This document shows, piece after piece, positions 8,894 through 17,428 of a stretch of DNA of 64,000 nucleotides. Position 1 is the stretch's first letter. Each line of letters starts with the position of its first letter. The stretch comes from Akkermansiaceae bacterium. GTDB taxonomy: Bacteria; Verrucomicrobiota; Verrucomicrobiia; Verrucomicrobiales; Akkermansiaceae. The stretch is from positions 1,116,001 to 1,180,000 of the forward strand of contig CAJJBQ010000001.1 of assembly GCA_905182405.1 (NCBI GenBank), read 5' to 3'. The translations under genes were made by a program, and so were the position numbers. The notes beneath the pieces were generated by a model. The model had not been told where the DNA came from and ran no database searches. It was given only the letters and a program-made list of their open reading frames with translations.

Positions 8894-9736
8894 CTACGGA
8901 GTCTCGGTCGTTCTCAGCCCCTCCCGAATCAACGCTGGCCGATTTGTCGTGATCGAGTGCATGCCCAATTTGGCCAGCTCCTCCGCCCGCTTGGGATTGT
9001 CCACTGTCCAGCAGTGCGTCTCGTAGCCTGCCGCCCGCACGCGGTTGAGAAATACTGACGTGAGCGAGCTGTGGTCACCGCAACTTAAACCATCCGCTCT
9101 TACCGAGTTCAGAGATTTCATCACCTCTGCTTCGGTTGGCTTAATCTCGCCCGTCTTCTTTTCCCGCTTGAAGGAGCACAACCAGCAGGCCTTTAGCATC
9201 GGCATGGCAATCTTCGCATTCAGGATCACCGCCTTTTGAAAACTGATGATCACGATCTGCTCCGGCTCCAATTCGCTCTCCTCGATCGCAGTCTTCAAAA
9301 AGGGAATGATTTTGGCTCCACATTTCACTTCGATGTAGATTTTTTTTCCGTCTGGCACTGTCGCCATCACCTCTGCCAAGGTCGGCATCCGTTCGCCCTT
9401 CCATTTTTCATTTTTCCACGAACCGACATCCAGGGCGCGCAATTCTTCCAAAGTCGACTTCGCCACGTCGAGGTTCAGCTTCTCCTTATTTAATCGTTGG
9501 GTGGTCCGGTCGTGCGTGCAGACAATTTTTTGATCCTTAGTTAGAAAAAAGTCACCCTCGATCGCATCGGCGCCCTCCTTCCATGCCAGCTTGAAGGCCG
9601 CCAGGGTGTTTTCTGGGGCAGCATGCGAGGCACCACGGTGGGCGACCACCAGCGGAGCGTGCTCTCCTGCAGCCAGCGACTGCGACAAACAGGAAAGTGG
9701 AACAAGAAAGGCACTCAGTAGGATACTGGACATCAT
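8894..9736 (-). CDS. Secreted glycerophosphodiester phosphodiesterase family protein
   Basis: 280 residues, with a signal peptide (MMSSILLSAFLVPLSCLSQSLA). The GDPD TIM-barrel signature is clear: VVAHRGASHAAPENTLAAF with the catalytic histidine and arginine, EGDFFLTKDQKIVCTHD with the metal-binding Glu/Asp and second histidine, then YIEVKCG and the C-terminal HCWTVDNPKRAEEL and SITTNRPALI. The family cleaves glycerophosphodiesters to glycerol 3-phosphate and an alcohol; secreted verrucomicrobial members may act on other phosphodiesters. It stands alone, converging with the broken oxidoreductase gene that ends at 8797, and diverges from the esterase gene starting at 10012. The 275 bases between the two divergent starts show no further gene. 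Confidence 0.9.
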   Translation of the reverse strand: MMSSILLSAFLVPLSCLSQSLAAGEHAPLVVAHRGASHAAPENTLAAFKLAWKEGADAIEGDFFLTKDQKIVCTHDRTTQRLNKEKLNLDVAKSTLEELRALDVGSWKNEKWKGERMPTLAEVMATVPDGKKIYIEVKCGAKIIPFLKTAIEESELEPEQIVIISFQKAVILNAKIAMPMLKACWLCSFKREKKTGEIKPTEAEVMKSLNSVRADGLSCGDHSSLTSVFLNRVRAAGYETHCWTVDNPKRAEELAKLGMHSITTNRPALIREGLRTTETP

Positions 9737-10011
9737 CCATCGAAACTCAGTGGCAGAGCAGCTGGCGTCAATTCAGAACGCTTGAATCTCTAGAATTATC
9801 AAACCCTTGCAGGAAATCACAAAAGATCGGCATGCCGGGACGGCATGATAAGATTCTTGAAGTCAATGTCTGAGGAGATGGCTGATTTTAAGAGGCCCGC
9901 CAGCGCTCGCACCCGATTGATCGAGCTCATTAAGTCCCCCTGAGTGGAACTAACGCCTTTATTACTGAGGGCGAACTGCCCATGATATTTGAAACTCAAA
10001 AGAAAGAGCAA

Positions 10012-11367
10012 ATGAACCTCACAAGAAAATTCACCCTGATTGCTGCTGCGACCTTCCCCACACTCGCAAGTTGCGAAGTTAAAATGCCCGCTGTTTTCAA
10101 CAGCCACATGGTTCTCCAGAGAGACTCTCCCCTCAAGGTCTGGGGTTCTGCCGATCCCGGAGAAAAGGTCGTGGTTTCTATCGGAGGATCGACCTCCAAA
10201 ACGACTGCCGACGGCGAGGGTCAATGGGCCGTCGAAATCCCCGCGATGAAGGATGACGGAGGAAAACCCCATCAGCTAAAAATCTCTGGGACGAATGAAA
10301 TCGTCATTGAGGACGTCCTGATTGGCGATGTCTGGATCGGCTCCGGGCAGTCCAACATGGAATGGTCTCTTAAAGGATCGGCACAAAGTGATGAATTCAT
10401 CGCGAAGGCCAACCACGATAAGATTCGCTTATTCCACATCCCCAAGGTGAAAGCAAACGCCCCAACCACCGATGTGAAGGCCACCTGGAAGACCTGTAAC
10501 TCCGAAAACGTTCCGAATTTTTCGGCTGTTCTTTACCAGTTCGGGCGACGTCTTCATGAGGAAAGCGAGATTCCCATCGGTCTCATCAACAGCTCTTGGG
10601 GAGGCTCTCCCATCGAGCCCTGGATCGTCGGCGAAAAATCATCCGGAGAAATGTATAATGGTATGATTGCCCCAATCACTCAGTTCGGCGTTCGTGGCAC
10701 AATCTGGTATCAGGGCGAAACCAATGTTATTAATAAGAATGGCCTTTCCTACACCGGAAAAATGAAAGACCTCATCGAAGGTTGGCGGAGAGTTTTCGAG
10801 AACAAGGACATGCCCTTTTACTTCGTCCAAATCGCGCCGTGGGGGAACACCCGATACGCCGATGGCGAACTTCCGTCACTCTGGGAAGCCCAGTGCGCCA
10901 CCCTCAAAATTCCAAACACCGGCATGGTGGTAACGACAGATCTCGTCGACAACATCGAAGATATCCATCCCCGTAACAAACACGATGTCGGCGCCCGCCT
11001 CGCTCGTTGGTCTCTCGCCAGAGACTATGGCAAAAAAGACGTCATCGTTTCAGGCCCGCTTTACAAAAGGATGAAGGCCGAAGGCAGCAAAATCCGCCTC
11101 GAGTTTGCCCACACAGCCAAAGGCCTGAAATCCAGTGACAAAAAGCCGCTCAGTGAATTCCAGGTCGCCGGAGCAGACGGTAATTTCGTCCCGGCAACTG
11201 CCGTCATCTCGGATAACTCCGTGCTAGTCTCAGCAGAGGGCGTCAAGTCTCCCAAGCAAGTTCGCTTCGGATGGCACCGCTCAGCGAATCCAAACCTCGT
11301 CAACACCGAAGGACTTCCGGCCTCTCCATTCCAAACCAAGAACTGGACTGGCGGAACGGGCGAGTAG
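10012..11367 (+). CDS. Sialate O-acetylesterase (SASA family), putative lipoprotein
   Basis: About 451 residues from ATG 10012, preceded by an AAAGAAAGAG purine tract; a frame start 30 bases upstream is less likely. The N-terminus FTLIAAATFPTLASC ends in a lipobox-like LASC, so the protein is probably a lipoprotein. SGNH/SASA hydrolase motifs are present: IGSGQSNMEW with the nucleophilic serine in GQSN, IWYQGETN, and the DIHPRNKHDVG segment carrying the catalytic Asp/His. The beta-rich N-terminal part (FNSHMVLQRD, VKVWG-like) matches the usual SASA accessory domain. The enzyme removes O-acetyl groups from sialic acids or acetylated polysaccharides, fitting a polymer-degrading lifestyle. It opens a co-directional trio (10012-15646) whose coding strand is C-rich, unlike other + strand genes here. 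Confidence 0.9.
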   Translation: MNLTRKFTLIAAATFPTLASCEVKMPAVFNSHMVLQRDSPLKVWGSADPGEKVVVSIGGSTSKTTADGEGQWAVEIPAMKDDGGKPHQLKISGTNEIVIEDVLIGDVWIGSGQSNMEWSLKGSAQSDEFIAKANHDKIRLFHIPKVKANAPTTDVKATWKTCNSENVPNFSAVLYQFGRRLHEESEIPIGLINSSWGGSPIEPWIVGEKSSGEMYNGMIAPITQFGVRGTIWYQGETNVINKNGLSYTGKMKDLIEGWRRVFENKDMPFYFVQIAPWGNTRYADGELPSLWEAQCATLKIPNTGMVVTTDLVDNIEDIHPRNKHDVGARLARWSLARDYGKKDVIVSGPLYKRMKAEGSKIRLEFAHTAKGLKSSDKKPLSEFQVAGADGNFVPATAVISDNSVLVSAEGVKSPKQVRFGWHRSANPNLVNTEGLPASPFQTKNWTGGTGE

Positions 11368-11495
11368 CTCCTCCTTGACCACGGGAGCACACGGATTTTC
11401 AAAAGGGCCGATGGCCCCCTAATTCACTTTGGTTCCATGTTCCCAGGTTAACTTTAATCTTGAAGAGGCCTATCATCTCCGATCCATTCAGATCA

Positions 11496-12947
11496 ATGTC
11501 CCAAATTTGTGCTCTTCCTCCCCGTCTTACCCGGCCTCAGATACATCGAGGGAGTCGAGGAACTATAAAGGGGTTCGCCAGGAAATACCTGCATATCTTC
11601 CTTGCCGTTATCACCTTGCCCACGTCTCTCCGCGCGAATTCCGTCGAAGGCTATACCGGAATGGTCAGTTATGCTCCCGGTGAAGAATTAACCCTGCACG
11701 TCTCCACCGCCGCCCCGACATTTTCTTTCGAAATTGCCCGCCTCGGCGCCAAATCCGAATCCGTTCTCAAAAAGGATGCGATCCCCGGTGCCAAACACCC
11801 AACTCCTGAAAATGCCTCCTCCTACGGCTGCGGATGGCCCGCCTCCCTTAAGCTTCCCATTCCCGCCGATTGGAATTCCGGCTACTACCACGTCACCCTC
11901 AGCGCGGGTGAGTCGAAAAGCTCGTGCTACTTCGTCCTCCGGGAATCTCCAGACGCGCTCGAGCCCGCTCCCATCCTGCTCGAACTCGCCACCAACACCT
12001 ATAACGCCTACAATAACTGGGGCGGCTTCAGCCTATACGCCTACAACGGCCTCGGCAAAAACCAGGGACACCGCGTTTCCTTCCACCGCCCGCCCTCCAG
12101 CTTTTTCAGTAAGTGGGAACAGGTGTTCGTGACCTGGGCCGAGAACAACGGGATCCCGCTCGCTTACGCCGCCAACAGTGATCTCGAATTCCACCCCGAC
12201 GTCCTCAAAAGTCGCCAACTCGTCATTAGCGTGGGCCACGACGAATATTGGTCTGCTCCGATGCGCGACAACCTCGAAGCCTTCATCGGCGAAGGTGGAA
12301 ACGTGGCCTTCCTCAGCGGAAACACCTGCTGCTGGCAAGTCCGCAGTGAAGACGACGGCAGCGCCCTCACCTGTTGGAAACAAAATTACCATTCGGATCC
12401 GGTTTACGGCGCCCGGAAAGAATACGCACTGCTCTCGTCGCTCTGGAGCCACTCCCTCATCGGGCGCCCCGAGAACACCCTCACCGGAGTCGGCTTCCTG
12501 TGGGGCGGCTACCACAAAAGCCACGGCCAATACATGGACGGGTCCGGCGCCTTCACGGCCCACCGCGCCGACCATTGGATCTTCGAGGGGACTGGGATCA
12601 AACCCAACGACGCCATCGGAGGAAAGCACACCGTCGTCGGCTACGAATGCGACGGCTGCGAAATCGAATGGCGCGACAAACTCCCTTTCCCGACCCATCG
12701 TGATGGAACCCCTAAGAACTTCCAAATCCTCGCGACCGCCCCCGCACGCTGGCACCCAGACGATTGTCAATGGTACGATAAATGGGAGAACGGCCGCGAG
12801 GGCAACGCCGTCCTTGGTACCTACGAACGCGGCGGCACCGTCGTTACCACCGGGACCACCGATTGGGCGCACGGCCTCAGAGGCGGAGATCCTGTCGTCG
12901 AACGAATGACCAAAAACATCATTAAGAAACTCTCCCAACCAAAGTGA
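11496..12947 (+). CDS. Secreted N,N-dimethylformamidase beta-subunit-like protein
   Basis: The frame is open from a TTG at 11460; the first ATG is at 11496, giving 483 residues. The hydrophobic export segment (KYLHIFLAVITLPTSLRANS) follows about 35 residues after either start, so the true start may be a non-standard codon closer to it. The remainder resembles the C-terminal domain of the N,N-dimethylformamidase large subunit: ILLELATNTYNAYNNWGG, then LVISVGHDEYWSAPMRDNLE, GGNVAFLSGNTCCWQVR and the late VVTTGTTDWAHGL. Related domains occur in many secreted proteins of unproven substrate, so a true formamidase activity is not claimed. Its TGA stop overlaps the GTG start of the next gene by four bases (12944-12947), which indicates translational coupling to the heme-binding dehydrogenase. 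Confidence 0.8.
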   Translation: MSQICALPPRLTRPQIHRGSRGTIKGFARKYLHIFLAVITLPTSLRANSVEGYTGMVSYAPGEELTLHVSTAAPTFSFEIARLGAKSESVLKKDAIPGAKHPTPENASSYGCGWPASLKLPIPADWNSGYYHVTLSAGESKSSCYFVLRESPDALEPAPILLELATNTYNAYNNWGGFSLYAYNGLGKNQGHRVSFHRPPSSFFSKWEQVFVTWAENNGIPLAYAANSDLEFHPDVLKSRQLVISVGHDEYWSAPMRDNLEAFIGEGGNVAFLSGNTCCWQVRSEDDGSALTCWKQNYHSDPVYGARKEYALLSSLWSHSLIGRPENTLTGVGFLWGGYHKSHGQYMDGSGAFTAHRADHWIFEGTGIKPNDAIGGKHTVVGYECDGCEIEWRDKLPFPTHRDGTPKNFQILATAPARWHPDDCQWYDKWENGREGNAVLGTYERGGTVVTTGTTDWAHGLRGGDPVVERMTKNIIKKLSQPK

Positions 12948-15646
12948 GATCCGCACTCATCTTCACGCTGTTCTCGGTATCGGCTGCAGCGAGCGATTTC
13001 GATCACGACGGCACCGAAGAACGCTTTGTGCAACGCGAGGGTAAAGCTGTCATCGAGTCTTCCGACAGGAAATCAAAAACCTGGAAAGACTCCGATTTCC
13101 AACTCCCGGCGGGTATCCCCTTTTCCGCTATCGATGCCGGCTCCCTCCACTTTCTCGATCTCAATGGCGACGGCTTCGAAGACCTTCTTTTCTCGGACGA
13201 AACTCAATTTCAGATCGCACTCTGGTCGACCAAGGTCAGACCGGATCTCGGTTGGACGAAGGGATGGTCGCAGCCCGTCCGCTCCGGTAAAAGAACCGGC
13301 TCGGCAGGTGAACCGCCATCCCTGCGCGGTGCGGACCTTCGGATCAAAGAGGATACTCTGTTCGTCACCGCGTCCAATAAGGAGCAATCCCGCATCTCGC
13401 TCACAAGCCTCCTTGCCTTTGAAACGGCACCACCTCTGTCACCGGACGACGCGCTCGGGACGTTCCGTCTACCCGAGGGCTTTGAGATCGAACTCGCTGC
13501 CGCCGAGCCTCAGATCGTCGATCCCGCCTCTTTCCAATGGGGTGCCGATGGCCGACTTTGGGTCGTCGAGATGCGCGACTATCCGTCTGGCATCGATGGC
13601 CAAGGGAAGCCCGGCGGTGTGGTGAAATTACTAGAGGATCACGATGCCGACGGCCGCTACGAAACCGCCACCGTCTTCCTTGATGGCATCCCCTTTCCCA
13701 CCGGTGTCATGCCTTGGCGAAACGGCGTCCTCATCTCCACCGCCCCCGATATTCTTTACGCCGAAGACACCGATGGCGATGGTCGCGCCGACAAAAAGGA
13801 GGTCCTATTCACGGGATTTTCGCCCGGAAACCAGCAGCATCGCGTCAATGGTTTCGAATGGGGATTGGACGGCTGGATCCATGTTGCCAATGGCGATAGC
13901 GGCGGTCTCGTCAAATCAAAAAAGACCGGGACGGTTGTCGATATCTCTGGGCGCGACGTCCGTATTCGACCGGGCACCGGTGAGATCGAAACGGTCTCCT
14001 CCCAATCCCAGTTCAACCGCCGCCGGGATGATTTTGGCAACTGGTTCGGCAACAACAACCCTACCTGGCTTTGGCATATCGGTCTTCCCGAACGCTACCT
14101 TCGCCGCAATCCCAAGCTCGCCGTCAAAAGCCCGAAGCGCGTCCTCGCCAACTCCGAAAACTCCACCCGTGTCTTCCCTGCCAGCGCCCCTGCCCAGCGC
14201 CCTAATCAACCTTGGTCACTCAACCACGTCACGAGCGCCTGCAGCCCGTCGCCCTACCGCGATGACCTCTTCGGCGCGGACTTCGCCACCAGCGTCTTCA
14301 TCTCCGAACCCGTCCACAACTGCATCCACCGGGAAGTGTTGGAACCCCATGGCTCAGGCTTCAAAAGCGACCGGGCGGCGGGCGAAGAGCAAACCGAATT
14401 CCTTGCTTCCACCGACCCTTGGTTCCGCCCCACGACCATCCGCACCGGACCCGATGGTGCGCTCTACTTTGCTGATTTTTACCGCTTCGTCATCGAACAT
14501 CCCGAATGGATTTCCCCCGAAACCCAGGCCCGCCTCGACATCCGTGCTGGCTCGGACAAAGGGCGTATCTACCGCATCAGCCGAAAGAAAAAAAACGGAA
14601 ATCCCCGCCGCCCCGTTCCCGATCTCTCTAAAATGACTATCCGGGAGCTTATTGACTCCCTCGATAGCTCGAGTGGCTGGCAGCGGGATACCGTCCAATG
14701 CCTCTTGTTAGGAAGGGATCTCGACGAAGAGCAAATCTCCCAACTTGAATCCTTCTTAGCTCTCCGCCATCGCCCCGTCGTCCGCGTCCAGGTGCTCGCC
14801 ACCTTGGGCATGTTAGGAAAACTAAAATCGTCCTCGTTGCTGAATTCGCTGGCAGATCCTCATCCCGGCATTCGCATCGAAGCCCTCCGGCAAAGCGAAC
14901 CTTTCGCGAAAGCCGGCCACGAAGAACTTTTCGCCGCGGTTTGCGGCCTCGCACACGACGGCGACCCACGCGTCCGACTCCAAGCCGCTTTCACTCTCGG
15001 CGCATGGCCCTCAGAAAGAAACACCCCGATCTTGTCTCGGATTGTCACCCGCGACGCCAAAGACGATTGGATCCGCGCCGCCGTGATGTCGTCGCTCCGA
15101 CCCGAAAGCGACTTATTCGCCACCTTGAACAAATCCGAAGAACTGAAGATTCCGATACCGAAATTCCTTAGCCAACCAAGTACGGGCGACCGCGCCAAAG
15201 TCATCGCGCGGTATGCAGACATTACAAAAACGAAGGGTGATTCCAAACGTGGCCAAGCCCACTTCCAAAGCAATTGCGCCATTTGTCACCGCTATCAGGG
15301 AGAGGGAAAGCAACTCGGTCCCGATCTCGAATTGGTGCGTGGAAAACCATCCGATTGGCTCCTCGGTGCGATCCTCGATCCCGCCGCCGTGATAGAGGCC
15401 CGCTACGCCGCCCACACCGTGACCACAAAGAAAGGGGAGTCTTTGACTGGGATCATTGCTTCCGAAACCGCCAATAATCTCACCTTCCGCCTCCCCGGCG
15501 GAATCGACCATCCCATCCTCCGTTCAGAGATCCGCTCTTTCACAAAAACGGGCACCTCCCTCATGCCAGTTGGCTTCGAGGCCGCCCTCGATCTTCAGGC
15601 CATGGCGGACCTCCTCGCTTGGTTGAATTTCGATTCTGCAAAATAG
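12944..15646 (+). CDS. Membrane-bound dehydrogenase/HEAT-repeat protein with C-terminal cytochrome c domain
   Basis: 900 residues from GTG 12944, with a signal peptide (VRSALIFTLFSVSAAASDF). Order of parts: a short FG-GAP-like N-terminus with calcium-binding-type loops (DFDHDGTEE, LDLNGDGFEDLL); a six-bladed dehydrogenase propeller of the PVC type (FRLPEGFEIELAAAEP, WGADGRLWVVEMRDYP, EDTDGDGRADKKEVLF, VNGFEWGLDGWIHVANGD); HEAT-like repeats at about 560-740 (LADPHPGIRIEALRQ, HDGDPRVRLQAAFTLG); and a heme-binding domain near 770-895 with one CxxCH site (SNCAICHRYQGEG) and the LGPDLELV segment. These fusions are widespread in Planctomycetes and Verrucomicrobia and are thought to oxidise sugars or similar substrates in the periplasm with electrons leaving through the heme; the substrate is unknown. 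It is translationally coupled to the gene before it. Confidence 0.9.
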   Translation: MRSALIFTLFSVSAAASDFDHDGTEERFVQREGKAVIESSDRKSKTWKDSDFQLPAGIPFSAIDAGSLHFLDLNGDGFEDLLFSDETQFQIALWSTKVRPDLGWTKGWSQPVRSGKRTGSAGEPPSLRGADLRIKEDTLFVTASNKEQSRISLTSLLAFETAPPLSPDDALGTFRLPEGFEIELAAAEPQIVDPASFQWGADGRLWVVEMRDYPSGIDGQGKPGGVVKLLEDHDADGRYETATVFLDGIPFPTGVMPWRNGVLISTAPDILYAEDTDGDGRADKKEVLFTGFSPGNQQHRVNGFEWGLDGWIHVANGDSGGLVKSKKTGTVVDISGRDVRIRPGTGEIETVSSQSQFNRRRDDFGNWFGNNNPTWLWHIGLPERYLRRNPKLAVKSPKRVLANSENSTRVFPASAPAQRPNQPWSLNHVTSACSPSPYRDDLFGADFATSVFISEPVHNCIHREVLEPHGSGFKSDRAAGEEQTEFLASTDPWFRPTTIRTGPDGALYFADFYRFVIEHPEWISPETQARLDIRAGSDKGRIYRISRKKKNGNPRRPVPDLSKMTIRELIDSLDSSSGWQRDTVQCLLLGRDLDEEQISQLESFLALRHRPVVRVQVLATLGMLGKLKSSSLLNSLADPHPGIRIEALRQSEPFAKAGHEELFAAVCGLAHDGDPRVRLQAAFTLGAWPSERNTPILSRIVTRDAKDDWIRAAVMSSLRPESDLFATLNKSEELKIPIPKFLSQPSTGDRAKVIARYADITKTKGDSKRGQAHFQSNCAICHRYQGEGKQLGPDLELVRGKPSDWLLGAILDPAAVIEARYAAHTVTTKKGESLTGIIASETANNLTFRLPGGIDHPILRSEIRSFTKTGTSLMPVGFEAALDLQAMADLLAWLNFDSAK

Positions 15647-15715
15647 CGGTTCCGCAGGGTAGCTTCGCAAAGTCCTTCTGGGCACTCGCCCAACCCGTAA
15701 CCTGGTTTGGATTTT

Positions 15716-15964
15716 CATCTCGGTTCGAAATGAATTGTGATTGAGGTATTTCGGGTGTCTCGGTGAGAGTTCGACGATTCCTCTCGATTGGTATTGGGGA
15801 AATGAGCGGTGACTTCGCTGATGATGACTTTGCCGAATTTGCTTTCGCGGATTTCTTCGAGGTCGAGATGGAGGTAACATTCGGCGCTTTCGGGGACGCG
15901 GGCCGAGTCGAATTGGCCTGCTTGGAGGAGAGGCGCGGCAGGAGAGTAGAAAAAGAGTCTTCAT
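15716..15964 (-). pseudogene. Decayed N-terminal fragment of a secreted protein (frameshifted)
   Basis: Between two converging genes, the minus strand has a start and signal-like beginning at ATG 15964 (MKTLFLLSC) in one frame. After a frame change near 15930 a second frame reads LLQAGQFDSARVPESAECYL and HLDLEEIRESKFGKVIISEV, a plausible mature N-terminus, before it loses sense and stops at 15716. Secreted verrucomicrobial proteins often begin in this way, with a stretch in which a protein dimension such as LDLEEIRESKFG follows a PESAE-type turn. I read it as a gene remnant: start kept, one frameshift, everything after about 75 codons deleted. No function is assigned. The remaining bases of the 15647-16008 interval show nothing else. 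Confidence 0.4.
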
Positions 15965-16008
15965 AATCACCGGGAGTACGCCGGGGACGATGAAAAGGTT
16001 ACAGCATT

Positions 16009-17043
16009 CTAGCGGACGATCTTCACCATGATGGCCCGGTGGTCCGAGGCGTCGTAGAAATCGACGGGGTCGACGATGTAGCAGCCTCTGAAATCCATTT
16101 CGGGCTTCATGGCCTGTGAGAAGAAGACGTAGTCGAAGCGGGCATACTGATCCTGATACTTCCAGTAGTGGGTCCAGAACTCAGCGCGGGAGTCCTTGGC
16201 CCAGACGTCGTCGAGGTAGCTCTTTGTGCTTCTTTGTCCCCGGATGGATTTGATGGGAGCTTCTCCCTTGGTCTCATTCATATCGCCGTAAACGATGATG
16301 CGGGCATCGGCATTTTTGGCGATGATGGCATTGCAATGCTTTTTGAGAAGCTGGGCTTCATTGAGACGCATGAGAGCTTGGTCGGCGTCTGGAACTTCAC
16401 GCTTCGACTTCAGATGGACGCCGATGAAGTGAGTGGGGCCTCTGGGGAGTTCGATGGTGGCATCAAGGATTCCTCGACTCATGAACATTTCATTCCCATC
16501 AAGGGTATATGGAAGAGTCTCCTGCGAGTTGCGAGCGATGATGGGAAAGTCGGAAAGGATTCCGAGACGGCGAGTTGGGTCTTTTCCGCCGGCATGCTCG
16601 AGATGGGGGAGGTCGAGCCCAGCCTTCTTGAGGCGAGACTGGAGGTCGCGAAGGTCATCGATGGTTCCGATTTCGCAGACACCTAGAATGTCGGGTTTTT
16701 CAGAAACGATGATTTTGATAAGAACGTCGATTTCTTCTTCAGGCTTGCTGCGGTCCTCTTTTTTGCCGCCTTTTAAATAGCGGGACATGGTGAGGTAGTT
16801 CTTCAGGTTGTAGCTGAGAAAGCGAATGCCCGGGGTTTCGGGAGCAGGTTCGTCTGCTTCCGCTTTCTGAGGCTTCGAGGGAGCTTTTTCTTTGGTAGTG
16901 GTTGTCGTGATCTTGGGTTCAACCTTGGACTCGGAGATTTCGAGGGAAGTGGGCTCGATTTTTTTACACGAAGTGCACAAGAAAAACGCCCCGAGGAGAA
17001 TCAACGGAGCGCTTTTGAAAGTCGATTTCAGTGAAGAGAGCAT
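16009..17043 (-). CDS. Endonuclease/exonuclease/phosphatase family protein, putative lipoprotein
   Basis: 344 residues. The N-terminal segment APLILLGAFFLCTSCKK looks like a lipoprotein signal. After a charged linker, the EEP-fold motifs appear in order: FLSYNLKNYLT, ILGVCEIGTIDDL with the metal-binding Glu, FIGVHLKSKRE, VYGDMNETKGEAP with the DxN pair, RFDYVFFSQ and ASDHRAIMVKIV with the terminal Asp-His. The catalytic set is complete, so it should be an active metal-dependent phosphoesterase, acting outside the cytoplasm; nucleic acid, sphingolipid or sugar-phosphate substrates are all possible. Its ATG overlaps the TGA of the preceding tatA by one base (TGATG around 17041-17045), so the two are co-translated. 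Confidence 0.9.
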   Translation of the reverse strand: MLSSLKSTFKSAPLILLGAFFLCTSCKKIEPTSLEISESKVEPKITTTTTKEKAPSKPQKAEADEPAPETPGIRFLSYNLKNYLTMSRYLKGGKKEDRSKPEEEIDVLIKIIVSEKPDILGVCEIGTIDDLRDLQSRLKKAGLDLPHLEHAGGKDPTRRLGILSDFPIIARNSQETLPYTLDGNEMFMSRGILDATIELPRGPTHFIGVHLKSKREVPDADQALMRLNEAQLLKKHCNAIIAKNADARIIVYGDMNETKGEAPIKSIRGQRSTKSYLDDVWAKDSRAEFWTHYWKYQDQYARFDYVFFSQAMKPEMDFRGCYIVDPVDFYDASDHRAIMVKIVR

Positions 17044-17312
17044 CAGCTGTCGTGGGGTTCTTTTCCTTTGGCGTCTTTGACGTCGATGTCGTTGGCCTTT
17101 TTAGCGGCCTCCTCTTTGTCGAGATCCTCAGAACCCTTGCGGATTTCGTCCTCGAATTCTTCCCGGGCTTTCCGGAATTCACCGACACTCTTACCCACAC
17201 CGCGCGCGAGTTGAGGGAGTTTCTTGGCACCGAAGAGAAGGAGAAGAATCAAGAAGATGAGAACCATCTCTTGGGTTCCGAGTGAGCCGAGGAAGGCGAT
17301 ATGAATGTTCAT
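17043..17312 (-). CDS. tatA: Sec-independent protein translocase subunit TatA/TatE
   Basis: 89 residues with the TatA plan: a short periplasmic start, one membrane helix (EMVLIFLILLLLFG), the hinge FGAKKLPQLARG, an amphipathic helix (VGKSVGEFRKAREEFEDEI) and an acidic/basic tail. TatA monomers line the pore that passes folded proteins with twin-arginine signals; RR-type starts in this window occur at 7502 and 46811. TatB and TatC are not encoded nearby. The first of two adjacent genes, it is followed directly by the EEP lipoprotein gene with a one-base overlap. The divergent hrpB gene starts 116 bases away, so a promoter for each should lie in 17313-17428. Confidence 0.93.
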   Translation of the reverse strand: MNIHIAFLGSLGTQEMVLIFLILLLLFGAKKLPQLARGVGKSVGEFRKAREEFEDEIRKGSEDLDKEEAAKKANDIDVKDAKGKEPHDS

Positions 17313-17428
17313 GTTTGTAAGTTAATGGGGAATAGCCCGGCTTGCAAGGGATGAAACGGTAGATCTCTTGGCAACATTTCAGAAATTCTCACCTCGCTCC
17401 AATCTTATCCTGATGCTTTTCTCCTCAC

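Noticed and set aside
12033..12956. 307-codon minus-strand frame
   Set aside because: Antisense to the dimethylformamidase-like gene, with no motif or signal; composition reflects the complement of C-rich codons.
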